Positions 17,201 to 26,676 of a stretch of 46,089 bases of DNA are shown here, one piece after another; the stretch's first letter is position 1, and each line of letters starts with the position of its first letter. The DNA is from Candidatus Poseidoniales archaeon (GTDB taxonomy: Archaea > Thermoplasmatota > Poseidoniia > Poseidoniales > Poseidoniaceae): NCBI GenBank assembly GCA_012959275.1, contig DUDM01000003.1:1-46089 (forward strand), read 5' to 3'. Under the pieces are notes generated by a model, which was given only the letters and a program-made list of their open reading frames with translations, was not told the DNA's origin and ran no database searches. Made by a program: the position numbers and the translations under genes.

Positions 17201-19074
17201 CCCTCTCAATGTCTTATGATCATACTAGAAATGTTCACTTTTCTTCATTCACAACTTCAGATTGGAATGTCGATCAAGACCACACTAGATTCCTTTCTTT
17301 GAGAATGACCGATAATTTGGGCAATAGCGTCTTTTATGGGGCTGCTTCATACATCAAAGTAGTTCCAGTTTTACCTGTTGTTGATAATCTAATACTGAGT
17401 AGTGAAAATGGTTTCTTAGATAACAACGCACTCGACTCAAGATGGTGGCATAATCAGAGCATTCTTTTCGATGTGGAAGTTGTTAATGACAGAACGGACT
17501 TGAATACCTCCATTCTATTGACTTCTTCTCAACATACAATTTCGGTTCCTCTCACTTGGAATGAATCATCTGCATCCTATCAAAACTCTTGGCAAACTGG
17601 AAGAGTTAACATGGGAGAATGGAGTGTGGAAGTTCTCTGTTCAGATGACTTGAGGAATGAAGAAGATGTAAATGGAATGTATGGAGGAGATGATGCAAGC
17701 ATCAATATTGTTGACCTCCAGAAGCCAAAAATAACCAATGTTTCTGGCGATTGGCTCGATGAATCCGAGTCTACCTATCGAACAATAGTTGAATGGTCGG
17801 CTGAATTAGATGAATCAGTAATTGGCTCTGTTTTCGTTAGTTTTGGAGATGGCTCACATTACCGAACTTTGATCCTAACTATTGATTCCCAAAGTGTTGG
17901 ATATGCCGACCTTGACTTGGCTTTGATGCAACCTGGAACTTATTATCTCGATGCTGCAATAACCGATGAAGATGGAAACAATGCCGAAGAATTTACTGCA
18001 TCCCACGACTTGACATTGCTCATTCATCCACCTCCTGCTGCTCCTTCGATTCGCTTCAATGATGCCCAATGGCAAGGATGGAACTTGACTTGGTCTGGAA
18101 CCTTGGTAAATGAAAGTGATCAACCTACTACAATTTCATTGATGCTGGATGATAAATCCCTAGATGCTGATTTACAATGGAGTGAAAATGAATGGACTTT
18201 GACTTTAGATATGCGGGTCTGGTTATTGGGTCAACATAATCTTTCGATTACTAGTTGTGATACTGAAAACCGCTGCTCGACGAATGTGTCTTCGGTCGAC
18301 ACATCCCCAATGTTGACATTGAATGCCACCTCCTCTTGCTCATCATCCAATGAAGATGCAAATGGAACAATTCAGGCAGTTTCATGTGATATTTCAAACC
18401 AAGGAAGTTGGCAGACCTCAACAAGAGTGCGCCTTCTTTCTCCAGCCCCTGGGGTTCAATGTATTGATGAATTTGAATTACAATCAGGCGCAGAAATTAG
18501 TATTACTGCCTGTAGTTTGTTAGAAGAATCAGAAGGTGAGCACAACTTGAACCTCATAATAGAAACCTTAGATATCAGAGGAGAATGGGTGGTTTTATCG
18601 CAGGATACATTCACATTATCTCGTCCAGTTGAGAAGGTCGATGAAGAACAACCAACGGAAGAAGATGACTCTGAAGAAACAAAAACTGATATTATTGAAT
18701 CTAAATCAGATTCTTCCAGCACCACACTTTGGGTTGGTGGAGTATCAATTCTCGCTCTTATTGCAATTAGTCTATTGCTCAAATCACGTCGAGGAGAGGA
18801 GGAAGAAACTGAGGAAGTTTACCTATGGGGGATGGAAGAGCCAACGGGAGTCCCCAAGCCAATCGACCAAGATATTGCAATAATTATGCTTGAAGTGGAC
18901 GAAACTCCAACCATGTCTACACAATCACCTGCAAAAGCACAATGGGTAAAAGATTGGCAGAGCTTACCCGGCGGCGGAGAATATAGTAGTACTGAGGAAG
19001 GCCAATGGTACCAAGATGGTGAAGGAGACTGGTGGTGGTCACAACCAGATGGTTCGTGGTCTCGTCGCTCATGA
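14287..19074 (+). CDS. Giant surface protein with Gly-rich repeat region and SGNH-hydrolase-like domain
   Basis: About 1595 residues, secreted and membrane-anchored. A signal peptide (about 1-26) is followed by a beta-rich region. A Gly/Ser/Asn-rich segment at about 186-408 (GGTGPGGSGAGGGSGGSILL) probably forms a glycine-rich beta-helix. At about 770-955 there is an SGNH/GDSL-like hydrolase: LGSSTTAGAG with candidate Ser777, LGQGGA, FGDYAN and a final DGHPNDTGHANIA with candidate His941. The block-III Asn and the Asp-to-His spacing are not canonical. Ig-like domains follow, then a membrane helix near 1480-1500 and a cytoplasmic tail rich in Trp (GQWYQDGEGDWWWSQPDGSW). There are many Asn-x-Ser/Thr sequons. 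I prefer the ATG at 14287 over the GTG at 14242, which overlaps the acnA stop. A paralog lies at 41252. Confidence 0.8.
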   Translation: MFMKQHNALILGIILLLSPWLSSISLLDEKVTNEAGWNFIGGSNQSSLLPVQGDSATFQHLTGSRADNASVDFSFSPTKPWGNSTVDLRNVAGGTFENTTVGSSGIQLVNNASNSYSPSPGTSNLTILNQTYMSGNHSYDVLYMGCGIVSCGSIIVNGSLTISANRIVVGVSTYIDASATWWSGTGVGGSQKQANNGLSSGAGGGGHNSSGGDGGVSTGGSSSSNGGSSYGNGSEAGSAGGNISSSSGNLLSTGGKGGGIINLFASSIYINGSIKAEGGDGGAGVVPSGGTGPGGSGAGGGSGGSILLQANIIAIGASGQILANGGVGGSGANGNCAPGTPCLFLYNGGHGGGGGSGGHIRIHNSTGGYSNNGVISIAGGTGGSGGQAYGTGSAGNSGGNGGIGSLSIQGFAGYSGPDFLAYGTWTSEILYTNDIAIEDAYVNFSYSIPADTNIEFESRWSLDNQTWSDWIESDINGTAGPRLVAYQFKLILSTEDNTSSPYVSYLHLFSRNWQPISNLQVSLEGTNVFGPITANIGATFSNNSYNTSNLNSITQEVPINGMAVGDGWYFIESFTSSSSENLSISLGGQELVNISENDFPPQGMDFKMPQSLLNANWPTSISTTRNGIDYGLITLTFNSPSSHISSMKWLSIPWSINFSADIADAMDIHIISVCGDWYNATPTKIPGFSIEVLADGEDDSAILTLDNLDIDWVDDIAPVLKDAWFEVSGVRNSQTRQGATIEIAIQDWLAESNMQVDAWVLENPVAANLTSVVTLGSSTTAGAGASDSQTTAYVPLLEDWLQENNTQLSITNLGQGGARVTDYQSKMTQVLAAQPEVVTFLPFGDYANTPVSQWWSDYVPLLEQIEDAGAHILFFDLRIEPQYVCGNGSGPGGCYSAAEAHGLNEKNDAMAAIAANLSNITLIPFSDTNAAHPEWNAMDGHPNDTGHANIASQFISEFENLLINNWIPSQASLSMSYDHTRNVHFSSFTTSDWNVDQDHTRFLSLRMTDNLGNSVFYGAASYIKVVPVLPVVDNLILSSENGFLDNNALDSRWWHNQSILFDVEVVNDRTDLNTSILLTSSQHTISVPLTWNESSASYQNSWQTGRVNMGEWSVEVLCSDDLRNEEDVNGMYGGDDASINIVDLQKPKITNVSGDWLDESESTYRTIVEWSAELDESVIGSVFVSFGDGSHYRTLILTIDSQSVGYADLDLALMQPGTYYLDAAITDEDGNNAEEFTASHDLTLLIHPPPAAPSIRFNDAQWQGWNLTWSGTLVNESDQPTTISLMLDDKSLDADLQWSENEWTLTLDMRVWLLGQHNLSITSCDTENRCSTNVSSVDTSPMLTLNATSSCSSSNEDANGTIQAVSCDISNQGSWQTSTRVRLLSPAPGVQCIDEFELQSGAEISITACSLLEESEGEHNLNLIIETLDIRGEWVVLSQDTFTLSRPVEKVDEEQPTEEDDSEETKTDIIESKSDSSSTTLWVGGVSILALIAISLLLKSRRGEEEETEEVYLWGMEEPTGVPKPIDQDIAIIMLEVDETPTMSTQSPAKAQWVKDWQSLPGGGEYSSTEEGQWYQDGEGDWWWSQPDGSWSRRS

Positions 19075-19118
19075 CTGAGACGAGAGGTTCATGACCCCCC
19101 GCCCAGCAGGCACGGTTG

Positions 19119-19781
19119 ATGATGAAGCGACTCAAGGGTCCCGTACGTTTCCGCTTTCGTGGAGAGGAGGACTTAGAAGTCATAATTGAAGGCGATGCTC
19201 GTTGGGTCGAACAACAGGTTACATTGCTTGGACTCGAAGGGGTCGGTTGGTCAATGTCCCATTCCAGAAACTCCATGAATCTAGGGGGAGGGATGCCTCG
19301 GTTGAACTCCAAAGGCGAAGTTATCGCAGCCCCTCCAAGAGATATGGGCCCACCTCCTGACCCATCAAGAATTCCAGTTGTACGTAGGAAAGTTGGTTCC
19401 TTGAATTTACATGAAAGGTTGGTAAAAATGGGAATAGAATCCCCACAACGGCCAGATCCTTTGGAGATCGCAGAAGCCTTGGAAGAATTGGACGAACCTC
19501 CTGAACCGGTTAGAGATGCACTCTCTTCTGACCCAATGGCTGAGGCTTGGTTGAAAGAAATCATGCGTGTCGCGGTTAGGGATTTTGGAGTTACCGGCTT
19601 ATCAATAGAAGGAATCGAGAAAGCATCTCAAGGTCGATTGAGGAAAACCGACCTTGAATTGGAAGTGTGGCTTGATGTAATGTTCCGACATGGCAAGTTG
19701 GTGAAGATTCACGGCGGCCAAAAAATCGGTTATGGGCCCAGTCCAAAATGGTTGGAAAGTAAATCAAAAACCATCATATGA
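19119..19781 (+). CDS. Conserved-looking protein of unknown function
   Basis: About 220 residues, soluble, not recognised. The N-terminal 50 residues are charged with strand-like pattern (GPVRFRFRGEEDLEVIIEGDARWVEQQVTLLGLEGV). A Pro-rich linker follows (APPRDMGPPPDPSRIPVVRR), then a helical C-terminal half including AWLKEIMRVAVRDFGVTGLS and LELEVWLDVMFRHGKLVKIHG, which ends with a wing-like hairpin. The C-terminal part could be a winged helix. It lies 44 bp after the surface-protein gene on the same strand and 143 bp before the next giant gene, so cotranscription with the former is likely. ATG codons at 19119 and 19122 are both possible. Confidence 0.65.
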   Translation: MMKRLKGPVRFRFRGEEDLEVIIEGDARWVEQQVTLLGLEGVGWSMSHSRNSMNLGGGMPRLNSKGEVIAAPPRDMGPPPDPSRIPVVRRKVGSLNLHERLVKMGIESPQRPDPLEIAEALEELDEPPEPVRDALSSDPMAEAWLKEIMRVAVRDFGVTGLSIEGIEKASQGRLRKTDLELEVWLDVMFRHGKLVKIHGGQKIGYGPSPKWLESKSKTII

Positions 19782-19855
19782 GCGAAATTATATTCAATTG
19801 AAAGTATCATTCTTGTAATCCCGTATCATCATCTTCTAAACGTACTACTGCGCCC

Positions 19856-19862
19856 TATTTAA
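19856..19862 (+). promoter_or_regulatory. TATA-like element upstream of giant surface-protein gene
   Basis: TATTTAA at 19856-19862 lies about 70 bases before the start of the large surface protein, in the 143-bp gap. A second AT-rich stretch (GGATTTAATAG, 19891-19901) lies closer, about 30 bases before the start, and would suit a nearly leaderless transcript. Only position and base composition support these. Confidence 0.35.
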
Positions 19863-19930
19863 CCGCATAACAATGGCTCGGGTGCGCAAAGGGATTTAAT
19901 AGAAAGTGGCAGTCGCAACTATTAGTGAAG

Positions 19931-22900
19931 ATGATGTTGATGAAAAATGACCTCCTGCGTATTCGGATGCGAAGTGTCTCGTTAGTAGCAATCATGCTAC
20001 TTTCTCTACTAAGTGCTGCAAGTTTCACGAGTGCTTCAGTTTCTCGAACTTATGCAACAAACCGCGACCCCGTAGAAGTCGCTCTTGGTGATTTCGATTG
20101 CGATGGCGATAATGATGTAGCCGTCGCCACAGAAGGTACACACACCATCAGCATCCACTGGAACGATGGTAATGGCGACCTCTCAAAGCGCACCGATATT
20201 TGGGTTTCCGGTGAGACCGATCGTGTCGATGCAGAATGGGATGACTTTGCAAATGTAATAAACATTGAAGTTGGAGAATTCGATGGAAATGCAGGAGATG
20301 ACATAGTAATTTACCAAAGAAACAATCCTTTCAAGACAGACTCTGACGGCGCCCCCGCAGGAGAGCCAGGAAACATCACTTTCCTCAATAACAATGGCTG
20401 TAACGATGATGGGTTTACAATCGGACAGAGATATTCTCACTTTTGGGTATGGGATATCGCTGCAGATGATTTAGATGGTGATGGAAATGATGAAGTCGTA
20501 GTAATCGACCTCATGGCTGATATCACTTCACAAAGAATGGTCACCTACCAAGGGCCAATCAGCGGCTCAACTCAGGCAAAAACAACCAGTCTTGGCCCAT
20601 CTACTACTGCAAGATATACCGAAATCATGCTTGGTGATTGGGGAGAAAGCCAAGGCATTGGTACAACTTCTTGTATGGATAAAGATGCTTGGTCAGTCAG
20701 ACTTCGAGGCGCCGATTATACAACTGGGCAATACACTACTCAAGGAAATGATGACAACGTCACCGTTATAGAATACAATTGTCTAACCAATACCTTCCCT
20801 ACTGATATCGCTACTGCAACTCCACACACCATTCAGATGGGTGTGGGCTGGGGAGGTCCTTCAATCGGCGATATGAATGACGACGGAGTAATCGATGTTT
20901 TAGCCATCACCGATGGAAATGTAGAAAATATGTCCTACAAGACTAGTTCCACCTCTGGAACATGGGGCAATTCTAAGATTGCATACTTTGGGCCATACAT
21001 CGCTTGGAGCAGTTTTGTAACAGATTTGAACGGTGACCAAGAGCCAGATTTCATCAATCCAACGATTGCTGAACAAATCAATTCAACCGATAGTACGGGT
21101 CAGACAGAAGAGAACTATTACCTTCCACCTCCCTCTACTACTCAAGTCACTCTGTCAGATGGTAATGGAGGACACTTGAATCCCCTTTCTTATCAGATGG
21201 GGAGAAGGCCATCTGCAGTAGCAGTAGGTCAAATGGCAGGAGGTTCATCCAGTTCACTCGATATCGTAGTTGGACAAACTGGCAATAATTTTGGTAATTG
21301 GGTCGACAATATGGGCTGGGAAGGTCAGTATGACACAATCAGTGTCATCGAGATGGATAATAAAGACTTAGCAGTTTCAAGAATTGAAGTATCTCCAACC
21401 GACCGATATTACGGAATTGTTGGTGAAGGAACTCGCGACATAAATGTCACAATCACCAATACGGGAATGGATATTCTCAACGGAAATGCAGACATTGAAG
21501 TCCAACTGAAGGAAATTGATGAATCAGCAAGTACCAATGACAGTGTCTACTCAAATGACTTCGATGGCAATGAGGATACCACTGGATGCAGTGGAGGCTG
21601 TGGATGGACCTTTGAGGAATACCGAGGTGAAACTAACTTCTGGCACTTGGAGACAAACCATTCAACAAATATTGGTACGGGAAACAACGCACCTGAATAT
21701 ACTGCCAACGACCTCAAACAGGATGATTTCATGTGGGCTGGAACAACCCGTACAAATAGCAGCGGTGGAACTTGGAGTGGTTATCATCGAAACTGGGATA
21801 TGTCGATGGTTCTCAACGATGTTGACCTTGGCGATTCAGACCGTGCTTGGTTATCTACTGAGCTTTTCAATCACCTTTCATTCGATGCCTTGGGTTCAAG
21901 TACCACAAATGGATTCCAAGTTGGAGATATTTGGGATGACCTTGCAATTATCGATGTTAGAGGAGAACGTGGTTGGAGCACAATCGCTTGCCCGACTTCT
22001 GCAATCTTAGACGGTGCTTGTGCCTCAGGTAAGAGCATGTGGGGTGGCTACGATAACGAGCGTTTGTACAAGATGTACCAGTATAATGGAGGCGGAGCAT
22101 ATGCAGAGAATAATCTATACTATGGAATCGCAACCTCTGGAACTTTCTACGGCTGGCAAAACTTCACCGAAGATGAAGGTGATTCAGGAGCCTTTGACCT
22201 ATCTAACTGGGCCGGAGAAACAGTGGATATCAGATTCCGATTCCGCACTGGATTCGAGGGTAGTATTTCCAATGAAAACGAAAGCCGCTGGAGTGGTAGA
22301 GATGGATTTGCAGTAGATAATATATCCATTTGGAAGCAGACAACAGCCTTCAAGGCAAATCCACAAACCGTTTCCAACCAAATCACACTAAGTAACTTGG
22401 CACCTGGAGAAACTCACGTCGAAACCATGCAGGCGGATTTCACCAATGATACGATTTACCGTATCAGTGCAAGTGTTGACTTCAATCAGGATACACAGGC
22501 CATCAACAACGAATTGGTATTCTACCTTCAAACTTTGAATGTGTATGACCCAGCAGTTGTCGAATTCACAGAATTTGAACCGGGGCAATTATTCCCTGAA
22601 GCAGAAATGGATATCGATGTGAAATTCGCACATTACGGAAATACAATAGTCGATTTTGACGTCAAGGCTACTGTGATGAGTGCTGAACCGAATTGGATTA
22701 ATTGTGATACTCCTGCAGCCCAGTGTTCAGAAAATTTCGGTGGTGGCCCATCAGGCTCTCGCTATACCGATGACGGCAATGGACAGGGAACATCAGTTGA
22801 TGATTCAGGTGCTCAAGAAGTATTGTTCGGAAGCAATGCCTATTGGTTTGGACATCCAACCAGCACCGTAACTGACGGATATGATGAGGTTTGGAACGAA

Positions 22901-25900
22901 TCATTTACTATCCCGGATATTGACTTAACTTCTATGACTGGTGATTTCGTTTCGCTCAACTTCGATTATTTCGCGGAGACATTCTTCTACATTAGTCAGG
23001 CAGGTGATTACTACAGCGTCAACGATTATGCTGCTATTCAGATGGAATGGGAAAAAGATGGTCAAACTTATGATGGTTTAATGGTCGGAATGTGGAATGA
23101 CTACAACCAAGATGGGACATGTAATGAAGATACCAATGGTGATGGTTTCATTGATGATAATGAAACCAGTGATTTCGATAGAACCGAGATCACCTATATT
23201 GGAGATTCAAGTAGTGAATCTGGTACAGATGGAAATTACAATGTTTTCTTCAACACCGACGGACTTGTTAAGTCTCGTTCAATAGATTTGACTCACATCT
23301 ATATCCAGAATACAACTGGTGCCTCTTCAGAGTGGGGACCAGAATGTATGTCTCTTGCTAATAGCATGGTTGACTTGAAGTTCTCCTTCGGTAGCGATGA
23401 TGATGGACACAATGGACGTAATGACGGATTAAGAGGAGTTGCATTCGATAATATCACGATTAAAGAGTTCACCTTCACAGAAGATGCAGTGTACAATCAG
23501 GTAATCACCGGATTGGATGCAGAGGAGACTCAAGTCATTACTGTCGGAACTCATGACTTCGAACAAGGAGTGTACATGTTAGAGGTGGAATCCATCTTCG
23601 ATAATACCTCCTCCTCAGAAATGTGGTATATGGCTGATGAATTATCAATCGCTAACAATATCGAAAGAGTCATTTTCAGTGTTGAGAGTGTAGACATTAC
23701 TATTGGAAAGCCAAACGCATTGGCTTGTTTAAATGACGCAACATATACTTGTGTTATGCCAATGGATAGTGCAAGTACTCACCAATTTAGGCATTCTGCT
23801 GTGAATGGAGTATTAGCAGGTGATTACAATTTCTTCATGGAAATCGTGGACACGAGTTCTGGACAAGAATTGAAGGCATCCGTGGCAGCAAATAATGGCC
23901 AATCCCTCCCGTTACAACCTCATGAAAGAGTAAATGTCAGTTATACTCCTTGGAATGATTGGGAAGATGGGCACACCTATAACGTCAGTTTCAGAGCTGA
24001 ATTAGCAAATGGAAACCCATCTGGAAATGTCCGTTATTTCCACTCAACAATGAAGGAAAACATCGATGTTGCAATTCTTTCTGATGCAACAGACCTAGGT
24101 CGCCTTGAAAAGGTCAAGGAAGACTTGGATGGAATGGGCATGACCTACACCCAATTCTCAATGAATGATTGGAATGATTACCTAACAAGCAGTTGGTTAA
24201 CTCATTACGATAAGGTACTCCTACCTTGGCAATCAAACCTTGCAGCAAAGGATACCAGCCAAGGTGGAAAGGGATATTATGAGCGCTTAGGAACCAGTAT
24301 GAACAAATTAACCCTTGAAAATTTCATGGCATCAGGTGGAACGGTCCAGATGCACCTAGGGCCATACCACAACTACTATGTCTCTCAGAATGGACGTCTA
24401 CCATTTGCAGTTGATGTTTTGGACAAGAATACCCAAGGCGATCAAGTGACCTTCAGTCAGGTGAATATTGCTGACCCATACCACCCTCTACTTGATAATG
24501 TTGAGACTAATAATTTGCAGGCTTTCGGTGAGCAAAGCCAAACTGTTGCTACTTCAGTAATCAATACTAACACCGTTGCTGCAACAAGCGTTCCATTGGT
24601 TTGTGGAGGAAGAATGGAAACTGGAGGTCAATTCCAGAGCGTCATTCAACACACTGATGACCCTACAGCAAGTCTGCTGGCAGTTTGTTCCTATCAACAA
24701 GGTGGATTAATCATCACCACCATGGATGTTGAATTATACAGTGATGGCTGGGATAGTGTTTCGATGCCGCTACGCGCTAACTTACTATCCTACCAGGTTA
24801 GCCCATACCCAAGTAACTTTGGAGCGGTCAGCAATGGAATTGATATTACCATCAATGGTGAAGTTCCTTCCATTGACCCCTCCACTGGGCAATATGGCTA
24901 CCACTACATGAAGAGTAATTCCCAACTTGAGTTCGGTTATTCCGCTGATGGAGTTTCAACAGCAATCGATGCAGATTGGGAACTAGATGGACCAACCAAC
25001 CCATGGGTGAACTCAGAATCCTATGAGGGTTCAATCTCGTATACTTCAGAAGAATCGCCAAGTGCATCATTCTGCAAGATTGATGGGTCAAGCAGCACTG
25101 GTTGTGCTCAGAGTGAAACTTGGGTCCTAACAATGTATCTTCATGATGATGAAGGACATGCAAGAATCGCTTCACTAATTGTGATGACTGATGATAATCG
25201 AGCAGATGAATTCCGTCCAGAGGCTAATGCAACTATCATAGATGACCAAGCAACAAATGATAATATCAACTTCCGCAATACCAAGCAGGTTCAAGGCAAG
25301 GATTGGAATGTCTATGAGGTCCAACTCGCAGAAACTGGAGATCTAACAGTCTCCTTTGATGCAGGGGAATCATTCGACCTTGATGCAATAGATGGAAACG
25401 GCATTCTTACTTATGAGTGGACTGTTTACTTCGACTACCCATACGAGAGTGCAGCAAGTCTAGATGGACATACATTCACTATTCCAGCAGCAGCAAGTAG
25501 CGAATTCTCCTACCGCTTCCAGAACGTCACCGTCGATTCTACTGGTGCTCAAGAGAACTCGATTAGAATGGAGTTGGTAGTTTATGATAATGCAAATAAG
25601 AATTCTGATAAATTCCGTATGTTCTTCATCGTGGTTCCAGAAGGGTTTGGAGACGATGCACCAGATGTGTCCCTTGGTTCCTCACTGAACAACTCAAGAG
25701 TTGTCGATGATTGGGTATTTATCGATGGAAATGTATTGAGTGGGGCTGAGCGTGGAGACGTACGTGTTCAGATTGCATTCGATCACAATGCATTCAATGC
25801 TTCCAAACTAGTTCGCTATGGAATGCAGTCATTTCCAGAATATACTTACAATCAAACAGACCGCTTGTGCGACCCAGATTCGATGGAGGATTACGGACCT

Positions 25901-26515
25901 GCAAGCAACGCTCCAACCACCCAACAATGTGTGGGTTCAGAATTCACCTTAGGTTTGAAGATAGAGGACCATTACACAAACAAGAGTGAAAAGTTGACAC
26001 TCTTCCTCGTGGTCACTGAAGGAGAGGGCGATGCTGGCTGGGTTATCTACAAGTACATCACCATTAATTTGGCAGCTTGCAATGGACAATCTCTACCTGA
26101 TGAAGCAGTCACTGAAGGAGCAGAATGGATATGGAACCCATCAACAAAGGAGTGCGATGCACCAGAAGGTTGGGAAGTCATCGTCGGAGAGAATGGCGAG
26201 ACAACCGTTCAGAAAGTCTCTGACGACACCTCTTCCAAGCAAGAGAGTGGGTTCCTAGCGGATAATCTGATGCTGGTAGTAGGTGGCGGACTTGGTCTAG
26301 TCATTATCGTCATTCTATCATTGATGGTCCTTGGTAAGAATGATGATGAAGATGGAGACTTCAGTGCAGCAGTCGGTGGACATCAGATGGCAGCAGCAAT
26401 GGATCCAATGGAAGCCTATGTGCAGCAACTCATTGCACAAGGTTACCCTGAGGAAACTGCGAGGGCTTATGCCGCTCAATATGCGGGACATTTCCAGCAG
26501 CAAGCCGGCCAATAG
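19931..26515 (+). CDS. Giant secreted surface protein: FG-GAP/VCBS-like propeller, jelly-roll-like domains, C-terminal anchor
   Basis: About 2194 residues. Signal peptide (about 1-36, LVAIMLLSLLSAASFTSA). From about 50 to 470, repeated Asp-rich loops (LGDFDCDGDNDVAVA, DDLDGDGNDEVVVID, GDMNDDGVIDVLAI, TDLNGDQEPDF) form an FG-GAP/VCBS-like beta-propeller with Ca-binding loops. Two large beta-sandwich-like modules follow, each ending GxxGxAFDNITI-like (GRDGFAVDNISI, GLRGVAFDNITI), as in MAM- or immune-inhibitor-A-like domains. A Rossmann-like part around DVAILSDATDLGRLEKVKEDL may be a degenerate GATase-1-like fold. A membrane helix lies near 2112-2134. The cytoplasmic tail ends in a UBA-like helix set (MEAYVQQLIAQGYPEETARA). 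Probably cell-surface adhesion or binding. The start is one of several close codons (GTG 19925; ATG 19931, 19934 or 19940). Confidence 0.8.
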   Translation: MMLMKNDLLRIRMRSVSLVAIMLLSLLSAASFTSASVSRTYATNRDPVEVALGDFDCDGDNDVAVATEGTHTISIHWNDGNGDLSKRTDIWVSGETDRVDAEWDDFANVINIEVGEFDGNAGDDIVIYQRNNPFKTDSDGAPAGEPGNITFLNNNGCNDDGFTIGQRYSHFWVWDIAADDLDGDGNDEVVVIDLMADITSQRMVTYQGPISGSTQAKTTSLGPSTTARYTEIMLGDWGESQGIGTTSCMDKDAWSVRLRGADYTTGQYTTQGNDDNVTVIEYNCLTNTFPTDIATATPHTIQMGVGWGGPSIGDMNDDGVIDVLAITDGNVENMSYKTSSTSGTWGNSKIAYFGPYIAWSSFVTDLNGDQEPDFINPTIAEQINSTDSTGQTEENYYLPPPSTTQVTLSDGNGGHLNPLSYQMGRRPSAVAVGQMAGGSSSSLDIVVGQTGNNFGNWVDNMGWEGQYDTISVIEMDNKDLAVSRIEVSPTDRYYGIVGEGTRDINVTITNTGMDILNGNADIEVQLKEIDESASTNDSVYSNDFDGNEDTTGCSGGCGWTFEEYRGETNFWHLETNHSTNIGTGNNAPEYTANDLKQDDFMWAGTTRTNSSGGTWSGYHRNWDMSMVLNDVDLGDSDRAWLSTELFNHLSFDALGSSTTNGFQVGDIWDDLAIIDVRGERGWSTIACPTSAILDGACASGKSMWGGYDNERLYKMYQYNGGGAYAENNLYYGIATSGTFYGWQNFTEDEGDSGAFDLSNWAGETVDIRFRFRTGFEGSISNENESRWSGRDGFAVDNISIWKQTTAFKANPQTVSNQITLSNLAPGETHVETMQADFTNDTIYRISASVDFNQDTQAINNELVFYLQTLNVYDPAVVEFTEFEPGQLFPEAEMDIDVKFAHYGNTIVDFDVKATVMSAEPNWINCDTPAAQCSENFGGGPSGSRYTDDGNGQGTSVDDSGAQEVLFGSNAYWFGHPTSTVTDGYDEVWNESFTIPDIDLTSMTGDFVSLNFDYFAETFFYISQAGDYYSVNDYAAIQMEWEKDGQTYDGLMVGMWNDYNQDGTCNEDTNGDGFIDDNETSDFDRTEITYIGDSSSESGTDGNYNVFFNTDGLVKSRSIDLTHIYIQNTTGASSEWGPECMSLANSMVDLKFSFGSDDDGHNGRNDGLRGVAFDNITIKEFTFTEDAVYNQVITGLDAEETQVITVGTHDFEQGVYMLEVESIFDNTSSSEMWYMADELSIANNIERVIFSVESVDITIGKPNALACLNDATYTCVMPMDSASTHQFRHSAVNGVLAGDYNFFMEIVDTSSGQELKASVAANNGQSLPLQPHERVNVSYTPWNDWEDGHTYNVSFRAELANGNPSGNVRYFHSTMKENIDVAILSDATDLGRLEKVKEDLDGMGMTYTQFSMNDWNDYLTSSWLTHYDKVLLPWQSNLAAKDTSQGGKGYYERLGTSMNKLTLENFMASGGTVQMHLGPYHNYYVSQNGRLPFAVDVLDKNTQGDQVTFSQVNIADPYHPLLDNVETNNLQAFGEQSQTVATSVINTNTVAATSVPLVCGGRMETGGQFQSVIQHTDDPTASLLAVCSYQQGGLIITTMDVELYSDGWDSVSMPLRANLLSYQVSPYPSNFGAVSNGIDITINGEVPSIDPSTGQYGYHYMKSNSQLEFGYSADGVSTAIDADWELDGPTNPWVNSESYEGSISYTSEESPSASFCKIDGSSSTGCAQSETWVLTMYLHDDEGHARIASLIVMTDDNRADEFRPEANATIIDDQATNDNINFRNTKQVQGKDWNVYEVQLAETGDLTVSFDAGESFDLDAIDGNGILTYEWTVYFDYPYESAASLDGHTFTIPAAASSEFSYRFQNVTVDSTGAQENSIRMELVVYDNANKNSDKFRMFFIVVPEGFGDDAPDVSLGSSLNNSRVVDDWVFIDGNVLSGAERGDVRVQIAFDHNAFNASKLVRYGMQSFPEYTYNQTDRLCDPDSMEDYGPASNAPTTQQCVGSEFTLGLKIEDHYTNKSEKLTLFLVVTEGEGDAGWVIYKYITINLAACNGQSLPDEAVTEGAEWIWNPSTKECDAPEGWEVIVGENGETTVQKVSDDTSSKQESGFLADNLMLVVGGGLGLVIIVILSLMVLGKNDDEDGDFSAAVGGHQMAAAMDPMEAYVQQLIAQGYPEETARAYAAQYAGHFQQQAGQ

Positions 26516-26676
26516 CGAAAGCGTACAAAACCACCGCCCGATTAGGGTTGAAGGTTAGTAGGTTGATGTGAGTCTTCATCTAACGCAGAACGTAATAGTT
26601 TGAAGCCACTGACTCGTTAAGGCATTCACTTCTGAGGAAGATTGGAAAATTACTACAGTTCTTTTAGAAAGGTGTT

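Noticed and set aside
26516-26676. C/D-box guide RNA in the convergent gap
   Set aside because: Box-like TGATG and CTGA words exist but spacing and a terminal stem are not convincing.
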